A model generated the notes under the pieces. That model did no database searches. It had not been told where the DNA came from and saw only the letters and a list, made by a program, of their open reading frames with translations. Both the position numbers and the translations under genes were made by a program. DNA of 64,000 nt from Serripes groenlandicus (Eukaryota > Mollusca > Bivalvia > Cardiida > Cardiidae), in assembly GCA_031761405.1 (NCBI GenBank), contig JASEVX010000017.1, positions 8,562,798-8,626,797 of the forward strand, read 5' to 3'. Numbering within the stretch: position 1 is the first letter of the stretch; every line of letters begins with the position of its first letter. Positions 35,264-46,103 of the stretch are shown here, piece after piece.

Positions 35264-38200
35264 GACAAACCGAAATTAATAACCCCCCCTTTTTTCTTCG
35301 AAAAAGCGGGGGATAAAAAACATAAGTTATTGTTACCAGATTGTTAATTCAAAATAATGTATAGGTCTACTGATCATGAAGAGTTCTCATTTAAGAAGGT
35401 TTAACCCTTTCCCTCATACGGCAATTCTGCAGCAGACGACTTTTAACTTATCTATTTGTCAAAACATAGAAAATCTCCATAGTTGAATGGATAACCTATG
35501 ACAAAAAGTGGAAAACATTGTGGTAAAAGGAGAAATTGCACGTTTTGTGCAATTTCTTCTTTTGTCACTATGTTTTCAAAAAGCTGTCTGCTGCAGAGGC
35601 GTCAGAAAGCGTCTATATGAGGGAAACGGTTAAGAAACAGATGACGTAACTTTATTCAAACATGTAGTAGACAACTTTTGCCACTATGTTTTCAACTCTA
35701 TTCATTAATCATATTTTTTTTTTTAATCAAATATGTTTGCCTAGAACAATATTTACCTATTTTCTTATACATGGCCATTAAGGGGTTTAAAATGAAGTTA
35801 TACATATATATCAACTCCAAAAGTATTATTTTCACAAGTGTCTATGTAAAGTTTTGTGACGACATCAAGGGTATACAATAGACACGTTTTTTTCTTTGAA
35901 AAGCAGACAAGCTAAATATGATTTTTAATACCAAGGTAAGCAGTAAAATGTATCACTTGATATCTACTGAAAAGCATGTCATATGATGACAGCAAGCAGC
36001 TCAATAATAGACAAACAGCATTAACCCTTTCCCTCATACGACAATTCTGCAGCAGACGACTTTGAACATATTTTGTCAAAAGATAGAAAATCTCTATAAC
36101 TTAATGGATAACCTGTGACAAAAAGTGGAAAACATTGTGGCAAAAGGAGAAATTGCACGTTTTGTGCAATTTCTTCTTTTGTCACTGTTTTTTTAAAAAG
36201 CCGTCTGCTGCAGAGGCGTCAGAAAGCGTCTATATGAGGGAAAGGGTTATCTCACTGAAATTCTGAGGAATTCCAATGCTAAGCTTGAAATTTAAGTTTG
36301 ATCTTGGTTTATTTCCATTCAATTTACAGGTCTAAACAAACAATAAAACGGAACTTAAAACTCACACTGTATCAGACATAGCAGATTGACTTGGTTCGGC
36401 TTTTGGTTGTTTTGTACTTAAGACTGTCCGTTTGTCTGTATGAGATGAGTCGCCGGGTTGTTGTGGTACTTCTTTCATGGATACTAAAATAAAAAGTAAT
36501 AATTTGATTCAGCATGTATTGTCCGGATTACAAATAAAATCTGTTGAGCGGCACCATAGCTTCTCTGGTTTGATTGTTTGGTGTTATACGCTGCTTCCTA
36601 CATTTTTTTGTTTTCGACCATTCAAAATGGCTTGAAGGAATCTGAGGATATGCCAACTAGTTTGGGAGCAGAAGAAGAAAACAAGAGGGCCATGATGGCC
36701 CTATATCGCTCACCTGATTTAATAGAACTTCAATAGTTTTCAAAGTTTTTATTCTATACATATAAGGAAAACAAGCAACCCCCCTGGTGGCCATGTTTTT
36801 CAACAGATCGGATTTATTTGAATAACCTTGGAAGAAAGTCACCCAAGGAACATTTGTGCCAAATAATTTTTAAATCAGATTTTTAAAGATTTTACAATGG
36901 ACATTTAAGGAAAACAAGCCCGGCCATGTTTTTCAATGGATCAGATTAATTTAAACAATCTTGGTCCCCCAGGAAACATGTGTGTCAAATTATCTTTAAA
37001 TCAGGCCAGTTCTTTTGGAAAAGAAGATTTTTAAATATTTTACAATGCACATATACCGGTAAGGAAAACAAGCCCCAAAGAACATTTGTGCCAAATTATC
37101 TTTAAATCGGGCCGGAACTTTTAGACAAGAAGATTTTTAAAGATTTTACAATGCACATGTAAGGAAAACAAGCTCCTCCCCCTGGTGGCAATGTTTTTCT
37201 ACGCATCAGAAAAATTTGAACAATCTTGGTAGAGGTTGCCCCAAGAAACATTTGTGCAAAATTATTTTCAAATCAAGGCAGTACTTTTGGACAAGAAGAT
37301 TTAAAAAGTTTTGGCAATTTTCCCCTTTTCTGATGCTGCAGCAACCAAAGTTCTACTTGGCATTAAATTCTTTGAACAACTTTAAAAGAGGACCACCTCA
37401 GGAACATTCCTGTGGAATTATTTTGAAATCAGTCCATTGGTTTAGTAGGAGAAGTGTTCTAAAATCTTTATGTAACATTCAAACACTTTGTTGTGGGTTT
37501 GAGTATCCATGTGAAAGGAATTTGTTGAGTAATAAGAGAAATATTGTTGGGAAAAGACATGTTCACTCCCTCTTGTCTAGACCTCTGGATTTTATTTGTC
37601 ATTCATCCTTTCCCATACAACAAATGCCTTTGAAACATATTGACAAAAATGTGAGAAATCTCCATAATTGAGACTATTATTAGTGAAGAGTTGAAAACAA
37701 TGTTGCAAAAGGTGATATTGCTCATTATTTTGTCACTATGTTTACTAAAGTTGTCTGCCGCTGGGGCGTTGGAAAGTGTCCGTATGTCGGAAAGGATTCA
37801 TCTAAAATCTTCCAAAGGTTGGATTGTGTGTGACTTTGCTCTTTTGGCAACACAGCTTTGCAAACATTTTCCAAAGCTAATGATGCCCAATGTAAAATCT
37901 TCAGAATTAATAGTTTATACTTACACAAATATTCCATGAATGTCATTCGTCTTTGAGACTGGAATTGAAAATAAAATTATGTCAGAGCTACCTATTCCTG
38001 AAACAGGGCTTCACTTTGCCATTTCATTCTACACTACACAGAGAATGACATTTAAAAAGATGATAAGTGTCTTCAAATTAATGAAAGAAAAAATTCAAAA
38101 GCTGTTAGTACTTAGGATTAAATTACTACCCCATTTAAACCACTATCATATTTTATATTAGCAAGTTTTTAATCAGTTGCCAAAACAGCAGTGAATGTTA

Positions 38201-41200
38201 ACCCTTTCCCTCATATAGATGCTTTTTGACGCCTCTGCAACAGACAGCTTTTTGAAAACATAGTGACAAAAGAAGAAATTGCTCAAAACAAGCAATAGGT
38301 TATCCATTCAATTAAAGAGGTTAAACCTAAAACACTTCCAAATAATTTACCATTTGATTGATTGGTTGGGTTTTAACCCTTTCCCTCATACGACAATTCT
38401 GCAGGAGACAACTATGAACATATTTTGTCAAAAAAAGTAGATCTCTATATATAATTTAGTAGAAATGTCTCTTGGGTGACCTCTACAAAAATTGTTCAAA
38501 CCATAATGAATGGTTAATAAGCGTGGTGAGATCTTCCATATTTTTGTTAAAAAAAATGTCTGCTGCAGATTTGTTGTATGTGGATTAACATTAAACCAGT
38601 TTAGAATACTGAAAAAAAAAAAATGTTACACTCAACCCTTTCCCTCATATGACAATTCTGCAGCAGACGACTTTGAACATATTTTGTCAAAAAATAGAAA
38701 ATATCTATAATTGAATGGATAACCTATGACTAAAAGTGGAAAACAGTGTGGCAAAAGTAGAAATTGCTTGTTTCGAGTAATTCTTTCTTTTGTCACTATG
38801 TTTTCAAAAAGCCGTCTGCTGCAGAGGCGTCTATATGAGGAAAAGGGTTGTTTTCAACAATTTTTCAGTAATATCACTGCAGCCAGTTGACCCTCTCATA
38901 TATTTCCTGGTTTTGATCACACCAGTAATCCACATAACATACTTTCCAAGCAACTGGCTGCTTTTCCACATAGACTGTTAGCCCATTGGTGAAAGACGAA
39001 TGACGCATGTCACAGTGACTTTTGTCAAACGTCGGGAAAATGTTGGCCAAGCTGCGATTCAAACTCACTACCCCTGGATTAACATCCACCGTCAATACAG
39101 ACTGAGCTACCAGGGCTCGGCATTTACCATTTGACATGACTTCCAAATTGTAGTAGCAATATCCGATAGACTATTTTGGCTACAGGTGGCACTAGTATAT
39201 AAAGAGTATTCGATCTAGTGAATCAAACTTTCAACATACAAACTTTCTAAATAACATGAAGGTCAAACATTTTATAGCCACCTTTCATTCACAAGTAGAA
39301 TGTAAACATCTTTTATATTTTTATATAGAATTGTATAATACACAGTAAAATTCAAATGATTTATTATGAGGTTTTAATACGAAATGACTGATAAAAGCTT
39401 ATTAATGTAGCACCTAAATTTAATAATTAACCCTTTTCCACATACAACAAATCTGCAGCAGACCACTTTGAAAACAATCATGCAAAAGGATGGAAAATCT
39501 ATATAAATGAAAGTATAATTATTGAACAAGTTGAAAACATTGTGGCAAAACTGAAAATGTGAAATTGCTAGTTTTGTCTACTACAGCCATTTTGTTGAAT
39601 GTAGGAAAGGGTTTATTCCAAAAAGTGGGTACATACCTGTGAATGTCTCATTCGTATCTGTGTAAAAGTCTTATCGATCAAGCATTCAACCATGTCCAGT
39701 TCTGTGTCATAGCTCTTTCTAAAGTTATTCACTGAAATGAGAAAGTTTATAAAGTCACCCACTCAATGTTTTCAACTCTATTAAAATATTGTACTTTCAT
39801 TAAAAGGGAGTTTCCATTTTTTCGGGTATGTTTTCAAAGTGGTCTGCTGCAGAATAGTTGTATGTGGGAAAGGGTTCAGCTGATTTTTCCATCTGACTGA
39901 TACAGAAAACTTGAAAGGAATTTGCAGCAGATGATAAATTGCTCACTATGCATAGTTTCTCATTTTCCCACAATATTTTAAACTTAAGTATATATGCAGG
40001 GGATATATGTATTCATAAAAGCTATAGATCTACAATATAACATGATGAATCTAAAATATATGAGCTGTCTTGCGAGAAAACCACCATTGTGGACTCTGCG
40101 TAAAGTGATGACCCGGAATAATGGCCGGATCAGCCTAAGCTTGCCGCGCGGGTTCACGGGTTAGGGAAAACCGTGCTTTCTGCTAAAATGGAAGAATCAA
40201 TTGATTTTGGTTTAATGCCAATTTCAACATGGCAACCGCCAACCAGTTCACCTATGTATATGTTTCCTGGATTTCTCACACCAGTACTCCACACATCAGT
40301 CTTGCAAAGAAAATGGGTTCTTTTCACAAAGATTGTTAGTTCATTGGCAGGTTTTTTTTTCCTTATATAAAAGGGGCCGTTTAACGGCCCCTTCCCCCCG
40401 GAAAATAAGTATAGTTTTTCCCCTAAAAATATAAATTCCCCTCGGATTCATATTTAACTTTTGAACATTAGCTTAAATCTCATTTATCTTTCCACAATGA
40501 ACAGAATACAATTTGACTCGAGGTGTAGGCTTGGTGCTGAAATACTTGATATTTTGATGAGAATTAAAGTTGCTGATGTTGCCCTTAGAGAATATGACCC
40601 AAAAACTGCTGTGACAAGATGGATGTTGTCTTGACTAATTCAGAAAAGACCCCATACTTTGCCATATGGAGCCAGAAATTGAAACACAGTTTCTAGACTA
40701 TGTTGTATATCTGACAGTCTCAGCAGCTTCTTTTCACAGCATGTTTTGGACCATGTTTACATTACATTCATGATTGACCATAACAGTGTATTGCACTATT
40801 GTAGTTCACATTGTGTTGCTTAAAGTTCTAATAAGTTGTTTTCTCATTTAGCAATTAAGTAACAAAAAATAGCACTTGCGAAAAAATGCAAGTAGAAAAT
40901 CTTGCTAATTTCGACCCTTGACAGTGGTATAGTTTGAGTGAACTGGATTATGACAATCTAGTGGAGGAGTTCAAGAACATGAAAAATAGAGAGACGGCCT
41001 TGTAATGATAGAAGTTAAACATGCACATTATACTAGTTTACAATTCCCCCCTTTTTTTCAAAACACAGCGAAATTTTCCCCTTCTCAAAGGCCCCAGGCC
41101 CCTTCCCCTTTTTCAGAAAAAAAAACCCTGCTATATTTTTTTTTATAAGGTTTTGATAATATGTTATCCTTATGAAAAATGTCAGTTTATTAATTTTTGG

Positions 41201-42207
41201 AAAATAATAATAGAATTCAGAAATCCCAATGTCTGTGTCTTTTAAACCAGTCATTGTTCATAATACAAATAATTTACAGTTGTTCATTGTATCTCTAACT
41301 TTAGTTGAAATATTAAGCTTTCAGAAAATATATGTTTTGGACAATTTTATTTCTATGTGTGATATTATAACCAGATAACAGGTGTACATGTGGAATGCCT
41401 ATCCCTCTTATCTACGTTCCTGCAAATACCTTTAACTTCACATTGAGATTCGCCGTACAACATATCGGGAATTAATAGCGTCCGGATATATTGACTGATA
41501 ATACGTCTACTTTTTGCGCAAAATTTATCCAAGGATCTATCGATTTATAATAACAATAGAACTAAATAATGACTTTGTAACGTATAGTAATACTATAGTT
41601 GGACATTAACTTTCATTGCAATGTCTAAATTAACTGTCTAGCTGTCTAGCGGTCTAAAACTCTCATTTCACTCTTTTTCAATTTGTCCGATGTAGTAAAT
41701 CAACCAAAATCGCAACTTCTTGTTCATGAACCTTGCAACGATTGGCAATTTATAAATACATCACATTACATTTGACTTTGTAGATCATGTGACTAATACA
41801 CCGGATTTCAGTATACAAAATTTATACGTGATTTCTTAACTTGGAAAAATGTTGTCAATATGCAGTCAATATTGATTGTTCAATTCAGTTTTGGACATAA
41901 TAATACAATACCCAGGTATTGAAAAATGAATTGAGTATCCCGAAATTTAAATGAGTTTTGTTACGCACCGATTTGAAATTAATAGGATATTTGACAATTT
42001 TAATTGAGTTTTTACGCAAATACGCTGCTTATCTGTAGCACTGTAATGCAATTGCAATTTACCAAAAACTTCGCAGTCTGCGAGATATCCTGTCAGTTTG
42101 ACTTCTCTTTGGGCTGCTGATAAACCATCATCTTGTGTATCACCTTCATCTTTAAGTTTAGGCTTTGCCCTCTCTGTCTTTGCTCGTGTTGCTCTTTTCT
42201 TTGGCAT
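29425..42207 (-). CDS. CDCA8: Borealin (chromosomal passenger complex subunit), complete nine-exon CDS
   Basis: Exons in coding order: 42207-42063, 39731-39637, 37958-37925, 36483-36366, 33836-33764, 33280-33204, 31436-31356, 30660-30534, 29580-29425. All introns are GT-AG and phases chain perfectly to 301 aa plus TGA; human borealin is 280 aa as I recall. Borealin bridges survivin and INCENP and targets Aurora B to centromeres and the midzone. The basic N-terminus (MPKKRATRAKTERAKPK) precedes the helical region REVKLTGYLADCEVF / SYDTELDMVECLIDKTF, the expected survivin-INCENP helix-bundle segment. RRMTFMEYL matches the human REMNWLDYF stretch. The middle is a disordered, Lys/Ser/Thr-rich linker with TPLITPKFDPR, matching human TPGLTPRFDSR. 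The C-terminal exon (MPEEFDDILDNLEIPD, then an IKKMMNMFAMMI helix) fits the dimerisation domain. It runs divergently from AIRIM. The start ATG is preceded by an acceptor at 42233, so a 5' non-coding exon exists upstream. Confidence 0.9.
30071..30155. mobile_element. Fragment of TTAA-type MITE (hairpin and one arm)
   Basis: GAGAAATTGCACAGCTTGAG-CAATTTCTCC and a CATCTGCAGCAA arm survive without terminal repeats. Confidence 0.5.
30534..30660 (-). CDS. CDCA8: CDCA8 exon 8
   Basis: Phase 2 in, phase 0 out, donor GTAAGT. It encodes LPITPAQYRNAKPGEVAISL and SPLKLASKSKPSLSINRKGK. Confidence 0.9.
31070..31301. mobile_element. TTAA-type MITE copy, old subfamily, in CDCA8 intron
   Basis: The left end is CTTAACAATTTCC and the right AAGGAAAAGGG. 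The core GAAATTGCTCGTTATGGGCA hairpin is present. Confidence 0.7.
31356..31436 (-). CDS. CDCA8: CDCA8 exon 7 (TPLITPKFDPR motif)
   Basis: Phase 2 in and out. It encodes YITPAMSRNASALGWNTP-LITPKFDP, the most recognisable borealin linker motif. Confidence 0.92.
31668..32345 (+). repeat. Approximately 160-bp tandem array in CDCA8 intron
   Basis: CTGACAAGACCAATTTTAGG recurs at 31803, 31961 and 32121, with CTGACAA again at 32282 (periods 158, 160, 161). The head is ACAAGAGCGCCAAATG and the tail a GC-rich GCCGCACGCCCGCACGCCG block. The layout (unique head, 3-4 units, GC-rich or CGGA-rich tail) recurs in other elements of this window. Confidence 0.85.
32955..33116. mobile_element. Foldback MITE (TGAGCCGT family)
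   Basis: The left TGAGTTGTTCCACGAGAAAA is mirrored by TTTTTCTCGTGGAACGGCTCA. The ends are nearly perfect inverted repeats. It lies 88 bp downstream of CDCA8 exon 6 in the transcript direction. Confidence 0.82.
33204..33280 (-). CDS. CDCA8: CDCA8 exon 6
   Basis: Acceptor CCTTTTGCAG, phase 0 in, phase 2 out. It encodes SKRGPKKTARNVTFNAEKK and TPAAQL. Confidence 0.88.
33764..33836 (-). CDS. CDCA8: CDCA8 exon 5
   Basis: Phase 2 in, phase 0 out, donor GTAAGT. It encodes SKYRTKRDIGPIAEEGSETE followed by TVRR. Confidence 0.87.
33960..35315. mobile_element. 1.36-kb TIR element with an eight-unit internal tandem array
   Basis: The perfect 12-bp inverted ends are TATCCCCCGCTT (33960-33971) and AAGCGGGGGATA (35304-35315). 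GGCAGTTATTGCACGGAAAC recurs at 34090, 34239, 34401, 34546, 34706, 34867, 35028 and 35189; spacings are 145-162 bp, the last three all 161. The array runs into a CAGA/CGGA microsatellite at 35214-35268. No ORF. It lies in the CDCA8 intron between exons 5 and 4. Confidence 0.85.
35214..35268 (+). repeat. (CAGA)n/(CGGA)n microsatellite
   Basis: About 55 bp of ACAG and ACGG tetranucleotides at the end of the tandem array above. Confidence 0.9.
35401..35633 (-). mobile_element. TTAA MITE copy
   Basis: TTAA at both ends. It sits 85 bp beyond the TIR element. Confidence 0.87.
36021..36249 (-). mobile_element. TTAA MITE copy
   Basis: TTAA is intact on the left; the right end is GGGTTAT. It lies 117 bp downstream of CDCA8 exon 4 on the minus strand. 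Confidence 0.86.
36366..36483 (-). CDS. CDCA8: CDCA8 exon 4
   Basis: Phase 1 in, phase 2 out, donor GTGAGT. It encodes SMKEVPQQPGDSSHTDKRT and a Lys/Ser/Pro-rich tail. The other two frames are closed, which fixes the incoming phase. Confidence 0.86.
36680..37460 (+). repeat. AGGGCC-palindrome element with degenerate tandem units
   Basis: The head is ACAAGAGGGCCATGATGGCC with CGCTCACCTGATTT. AAATTATCTTTAAATC-type units recur several times. The 151-residue ORF here is a by-product of the repeat. Confidence 0.7.
37925..37958 (-). CDS. CDCA8: CDCA8 exon 3, 34-nt microexon
   Basis: Between acceptor TTTTCAATTCCAG and donor GTAAGTA. It enters in phase 0 and leaves in phase 1, exactly what exons 2 and 4 require. 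It reads SQRRMTFMEYL, matching the human REMNWLDYF position. Confidence 0.82.
38198..38328 (+). mobile_element. TTAA MITE copy with internal deletion
   Basis: The left half is consensus up to the hairpin, then jumps to GGTTATCCATTCAATTAAAG and GAGGTTAAA. Confidence 0.6.
38373..38624. mobile_element. Chimeric MITE: young left arm fused to the duplicated 175-bp segment
   Basis: TTAA-CCCTTTCCCTCATACG opens a normal copy. At about 38449 the sequence switches to the block shared with 11383-11559, which itself ends in a MITE arm. Confidence 0.6.
38634..38850 (-). mobile_element. TTAA MITE copy
   Basis: The flanks have decayed (TCAA, GGGTTG) and the core has several substitutions. Confidence 0.8.
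38851..39121 (-). repeat. tRNA-headed SINE, full-length
   Basis: Reverse copy of the family at 55637-55929, directly abutting the MITE above. The tRNA-like head is at 39055-39121. Confidence 0.75.
39427..39614. mobile_element. TTAA MITE copy, right arm shortened
   Basis: TTAA at the left, GGGTTTA at the right; the hairpin region is deleted. It ends about 20 bp from CDCA8 exon 2. Confidence 0.7.
39637..39731 (-). CDS. CDCA8: CDCA8 exon 2
   Basis: Acceptor CTCATTTCAG, donor GTATGT. It completes Val and reads NNFRKSYDTELDMVECLIDK, then TFTQIRMRHSQ, an amphipathic helix. Ends in phase 0. Confidence 0.88.
40061..40164. mobile_element. Foldback MITE (TGAGCCGT family), left half
   Basis: TGAGCTGTCTTGCGAGAAAA is present; the mirrored right end is missing. 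Confidence 0.65.
40348..41130 (+). mobile_element. hAT-like element with decayed transposase tail
   Basis: The ends CAGGTTTTTTTTTCC and GAAAAAAAAACCCTG form an imperfect inverted pair. Just inside is CCTTATATAA then GGCCGTTTAACGGCC, the same subterminal layout as the MITE at 48121-48481. It appears to interrupt a SINE fragment (about 40205-40347), and the SINE does not resume on the right. It lies in the first coding intron of CDCA8. Confidence 0.6.
40497..40634 (+). pseudogene. hAT-type transposase C-terminal remnant
   Basis: The ORF reads MNRIQFDSRCRLGAEILDIL, then MRIKVADVALREYDP and TAVTRWM before a TGA. The pattern of a short helix followed by LMxIKV...DPxxAVxxW resembles the C-terminal dimerisation end of domesticated and active hAT transposases (my recollection of the family). 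No upstream transposase sequence is found in the element. Confidence 0.45.
42063..42207 (-). CDS. CDCA8: CDCA8 exon 1 (coding), start codon
   Basis: The ATG at 42207-42205 opens MPKKRATRAKTERAKPKLKD, a basic start typical of borealin. Donor GTAAAT, phase 1. Upstream, 25 nt of 5' UTR reach an acceptor (TTTGTTTCAG, ending at 42233). Confidence 0.88.
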
Positions 42208-42232
42208 AGTCGAAATCTGTAGTTCCCAACCC
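42208..42232 (-). other. CDCA8: CDCA8 5' UTR segment of exon 1
   Basis: 25 nt between the acceptor AG (42234-42233) and the ATG. It is open in the start frame, so the true 5' exon decides whether this ATG is first. Confidence 0.6.
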
Positions 42233-42324
42233 CTGAAACAAAATGTTTAAATCATAAGGGATAATTAACCCTTTCCCTCATACTTATGTATCTGCAGCAG
42301 ATGGCGTTAACAAACTTTGAAACA

Positions 42325-43432
42325 AGAGGCCCAAGAGGGCCAGTATCGCTCCACGGCCATAAGGCAAAAATAAAATCTCCAAACAGCCCTGCCCCGTGGT
42401 GGCTATTTTTTTTACCAACCACCATGGCTTAAAGGAATCTTGTAGAGTGTCACCAAAGGAATGTTTCTGCAAAATTATTTGAAAATATGCCTGACACTTT
42501 CGGAGGAGAAGATTTTTTAAGTTTTCACTATGGTCATATAAGTCAAAATAGCCCCGCCCTCTGGCGGCCATGTTTTTCGACCAATCAACATGGCTTGAAG
42601 GAATCTGATAGAGGGTCACCCAATGAACATTTCTACAAAATTATTTGAAAATCGGCTGAACACTTTCGGAGAAGAAGATGTTTTAAGTTTTCACTATAGC
42701 TATATAACGCAAAAAAGCCCTGCCCCCTGGCGGCCATGTTTTTCGCCCAATCAACATTTCTTGAAGGAATCTAATTAAGGTTCACACAAGGAACATTTCT
42801 ACAAAATTATTTGAAAATCGACCTGACACTTTTGGAGGAGAAGATTTTTTAAGTTTGCTCTTTAGCCATATAGGCAAAATAGCCCCGCCCTGTGACGGCC
42901 ATGTTTTTTTACCAATCAACATGGCTTGAAGGAATCTGATAGAGGGTCACCCACGGAACATTTCTACATAATTATTTGAAAATCTGCTGAACACTTTTTG
43001 AGAAGAAGATTATTTAAGTTTTCACTATAGCTATATAAGGCAAAAAAGCCCCGCCCCCTGGCGGCCATGTTTTTCGCCCAATCAAAATTTCTTGAAGGAA
43101 TCTAATAAAGGGTCACCCAAGGAACATTTCTACAAAATTATTTGAAAATCGGCCTGACACTTTCGGAGAAGAAGATTTTTTAAGTTCTCACTATTTTTTT
43201 CTTTCGGTTGCCATGGAAACCAGAATTTTGAATGGATCAAAAAAAATTGAAGGAATTTAGTAGAGGACATTGAGAGGATGCTTCCCATGAAGTTTCAACC
43301 AAATTGGCCAAGTGGTTAGGGAGAAGAAGTCGTTTAAAGGAAAAAGTTAACGCACGCACGCACGGACGGACGCACGACGGACAATTCGCCATGACATAAG
43401 CTCGACTGGCTTTCAGCCAGTGGAGCTAAAAG
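42325..43432 (+). repeat. AGGGCC-type element with five roughly 166-bp tandem units
   Basis: The head is ACAAGAGGCCCAAGAGGGCC with TCGCTCCACGG; the tail ends CAGCCAGTGGAGCTAAAA after an ACGCACGGACGGACG stretch. The CTGGCGGCCATGTTTTT motif recurs at about 42561, 42727, 42891 and 43059. It is not coding; the ORFs in it are shadows of the repeat. Confidence 0.85.
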
Positions 43433-44069
43433 GAGGGATTGCTCAATATAATGCAACAACATTTTCAAGTCTTTTTAAAGAATTATAATTTCCTTAAAAG
43501 TTATAAAACGGATTTTCTTTGAAAACATATAGGCAAAAATATGGAAAATCTTTTGAAATGACTAAAGTAACTGTATGTATATAATAATCATTGAATATGA
43601 GTTATGGATAAAGGAGAATTTGCTTATTTTTGTTACTGTGAGTTATTTTTTCACCTTTCCCACTTAAAACAAATCTGCAGTAGACTACTTTGAAAACATC
43701 TCGGAAAAATTGCCTTAAACTCCATTAGGAAAATTATTGAAAAGAGATGAAAGCATTATGGCAAAAGGAGAAATTGCTTGTTTGGAGCAATTACTACTCA
43801 TATATACCATATATTTTTTTGGCCACATTAAACCAAATTGTGCAAGGGGGAGGGTTCGGGAGAGGTTGAGCCCCCTTCTGTGTGACATTTTTTTTGTTCA
43901 GCTGTATTGATATACACTATTTTAAGCATACCTAGCACTTTCAATGTGTGTTCTGTCATTGACTAAATGTTGTGATATGGTGTATCAAAACAGCTAAAAA
44001 AATATATTATTTCATCATGGTTCACCAATACATGAAATGTCATAAAATGATTATAATTTTACTAAATAA

Positions 44070-45171
44070 AACAAGAGGGCCATGATGGCCCTGGAATCGC
44101 TCACCTGATTTTTTTTTTCACTTTAGCTATATAAGCCCCGCCATCTGGCGGGCATAGTTTCCAACCAATCAACTTGGCTTTAAGGAATCTGAAAGAGGGT
44201 CACCCTAGGAACATTTCTACAAAATTATTTGAAAATCGGCCTGACACTTTTGAAGGAGAAGATTTTTTAAGTTTTCACTATAGCAATAAAAGGCAAAATA
44301 GCCCCGCCCCCTGGCGGCCATGTTTTTTGACCAATCAACATGGCTTGAAGGAATCTGATAGAGGGTCATCCAAGGAACATTTCTACAAAATTATTTGAAA
44401 ACCGGCCCGACACTTTTGGAGGAGAAGATTTTTTAAGTTTGCACTATAGCTATATAAGGCAAAAAAGCCCCGCCCCCCCCCTGGCGGCCATGATTTTCGA
44501 CCAATCAACATGGCTTGAAGGAATCTGATAGAGGGTCACCCAAGGAACATTTCTACAAATTTATTTGAAAATCGGCCTGACACTTTTGGAGAAGAAGATT
44601 TTTTAAGTTTGCACTATAGCCATATATAAGGAAAAATAGCTCCGCCCCCACTGGCGGCCATGTTTTTCGACCAATCAACATGGCTTGAAGGAATCTGATA
44701 GAGGGTCACCCGAGGAACATTTCTACAAAATTATTTGAAAATCGGCCTGACACTTTCGGAGGAGAAGATTTTTTAAGTTTGCACTATAGCCATATAAGGA
44801 AAAATAGCCCCGCCCCCCCTGGCGGCCATGTTTTTCGACCAATCAACATGGCTTGAAGGAATCTGATAGAGGGTCACCCGAGGAACATTTCTACAAAATT
44901 ATTTGAAAATCGGCCTGACACTTTCGGAGGAGAAGATTTTTTAAGAATTTTGAAGTTTTTTCATTTCGTTGCCATGGAAACCAGAATTATGCATGGATCC
45001 CGAAAATTTTAAGGAATTCTGGTGAGGACATTGAGAGGATGCTTTCTGTGAAGTTTCATCCCAGTTGACCCACCGGTTACAGAGGAGAAAATGTTGACGG
45101 ACGACGGACACCGGACATAGGGCGATCACAATAACTCACCTTGAGCACTTCGTGCACAGGTGAGCTAAAAA
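44070..45171 (+). repeat. AGGGCC-type element, second copy with five roughly 169-bp units
   Basis: The head is ACAAGAGGGCCATGATGGCC followed by CGCTCACCTG; the tail has GACGGACGACGGACACCGG and CAGGTGAGC. CTGGCGG recurs at 44146, 44311, 44481, 44651 and about 44819. The 9-bp GCTCACCTG / CAGGTGAGC pair makes the ends inverted. Units within this copy resemble each other more than those in the 42325 copy, suggesting local homogenisation. Confidence 0.87.
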
Positions 45172-46103
45172 TAAACAAAACCCTTAAACATGTTTCATTC
45201 TTTTATTATTATTATTTTATCATGGTTCTCATTCTTTTTTGTCCAATCTGTTTCTAACTTTAATGATTTTACCAATCTAAATGCTTCTAAATCCATTTGA
45301 TATTGTATCAGCCTAGTATGTTCAATGAAAACACATGAAAAGGTTTAATAACTACAGATCCTCCTACTTATTATGTTTTTCCATTTACAATGGGCTAATG
45401 CAAATTCAAAAGATTTCTGGTCACCACCATCAATATGAAGATTCATAAAAAAAATATTCAGTGTTCCTACTCATGTAAAATGATGCGTTAATTATGTAAA
45501 TAAATTCACTTTCAAGCATGTATTTTAGGCTGTATGCGAGATTGTGCGTAAGAAAATTCCGCAGACGAAAAGCATATAAAGTGTTAAAATGCGTTGTTTG
45601 AAGTTATCTTCATTTATTTTTTATTTGAAAGCCGGGCGTAAAATGTTTTCCTAACTAATCGGCGAGAAATTGTACCCCACCTACCCAAATACTTGACGCT
45701 TAGTGACTTATAAATAACGCCGTCAAACTTATCAATACTAATTTTTCATTTCAAGCAGATTGATAACACACACGGATATTAATATGATCAAAGATTGACA
45801 AAGCGATGTTTTTGTGTACACAATTCCAATAGGAAATTTATTTTCAATTGCTGATTTCTTCTTTTTTGTAATAAATAAAAGCGCTACCTAGATGATTTTT
45901 TTACCTACTTAATAAGTTTTGATTAACATATTATTAATAAAATCAAAGGCGCAAACTGTAAACAATAATCCGCGTGTGTTGTTGTTTCAATCAATTATTA
46001 AACATCAAAGTACAACCTATACGAGTAAGTGATAAAAGATATGCTGTTTACCCCAATGTTATCACATTGGTGTGTGACACGATTCGTTGTGTACTGGGAA
46101 TCC

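Noticed and set aside
35214..35268. CRISPR-like regular repeats near 34-35 kb
   Set aside because: The repeats are continuous 145-162-bp tandem units without spacers in eukaryotic intronic DNA, ending in a simple microsatellite.
37216..37671. The longest ORF in the window (151 residues, + strand)
   Set aside because: It lies across the tandem units of an AGGGCC-type repeat; its repeated PKKHLCKIIFKS-like phrases reflect the DNA repeat.
38001..38060. Alternative CDCA8 exon reading RMKWQSEALFQE
   Set aside because: It hits an in-frame TAG before any donor and does not fit the phase; the 34-nt exon at 37925-37958 does.
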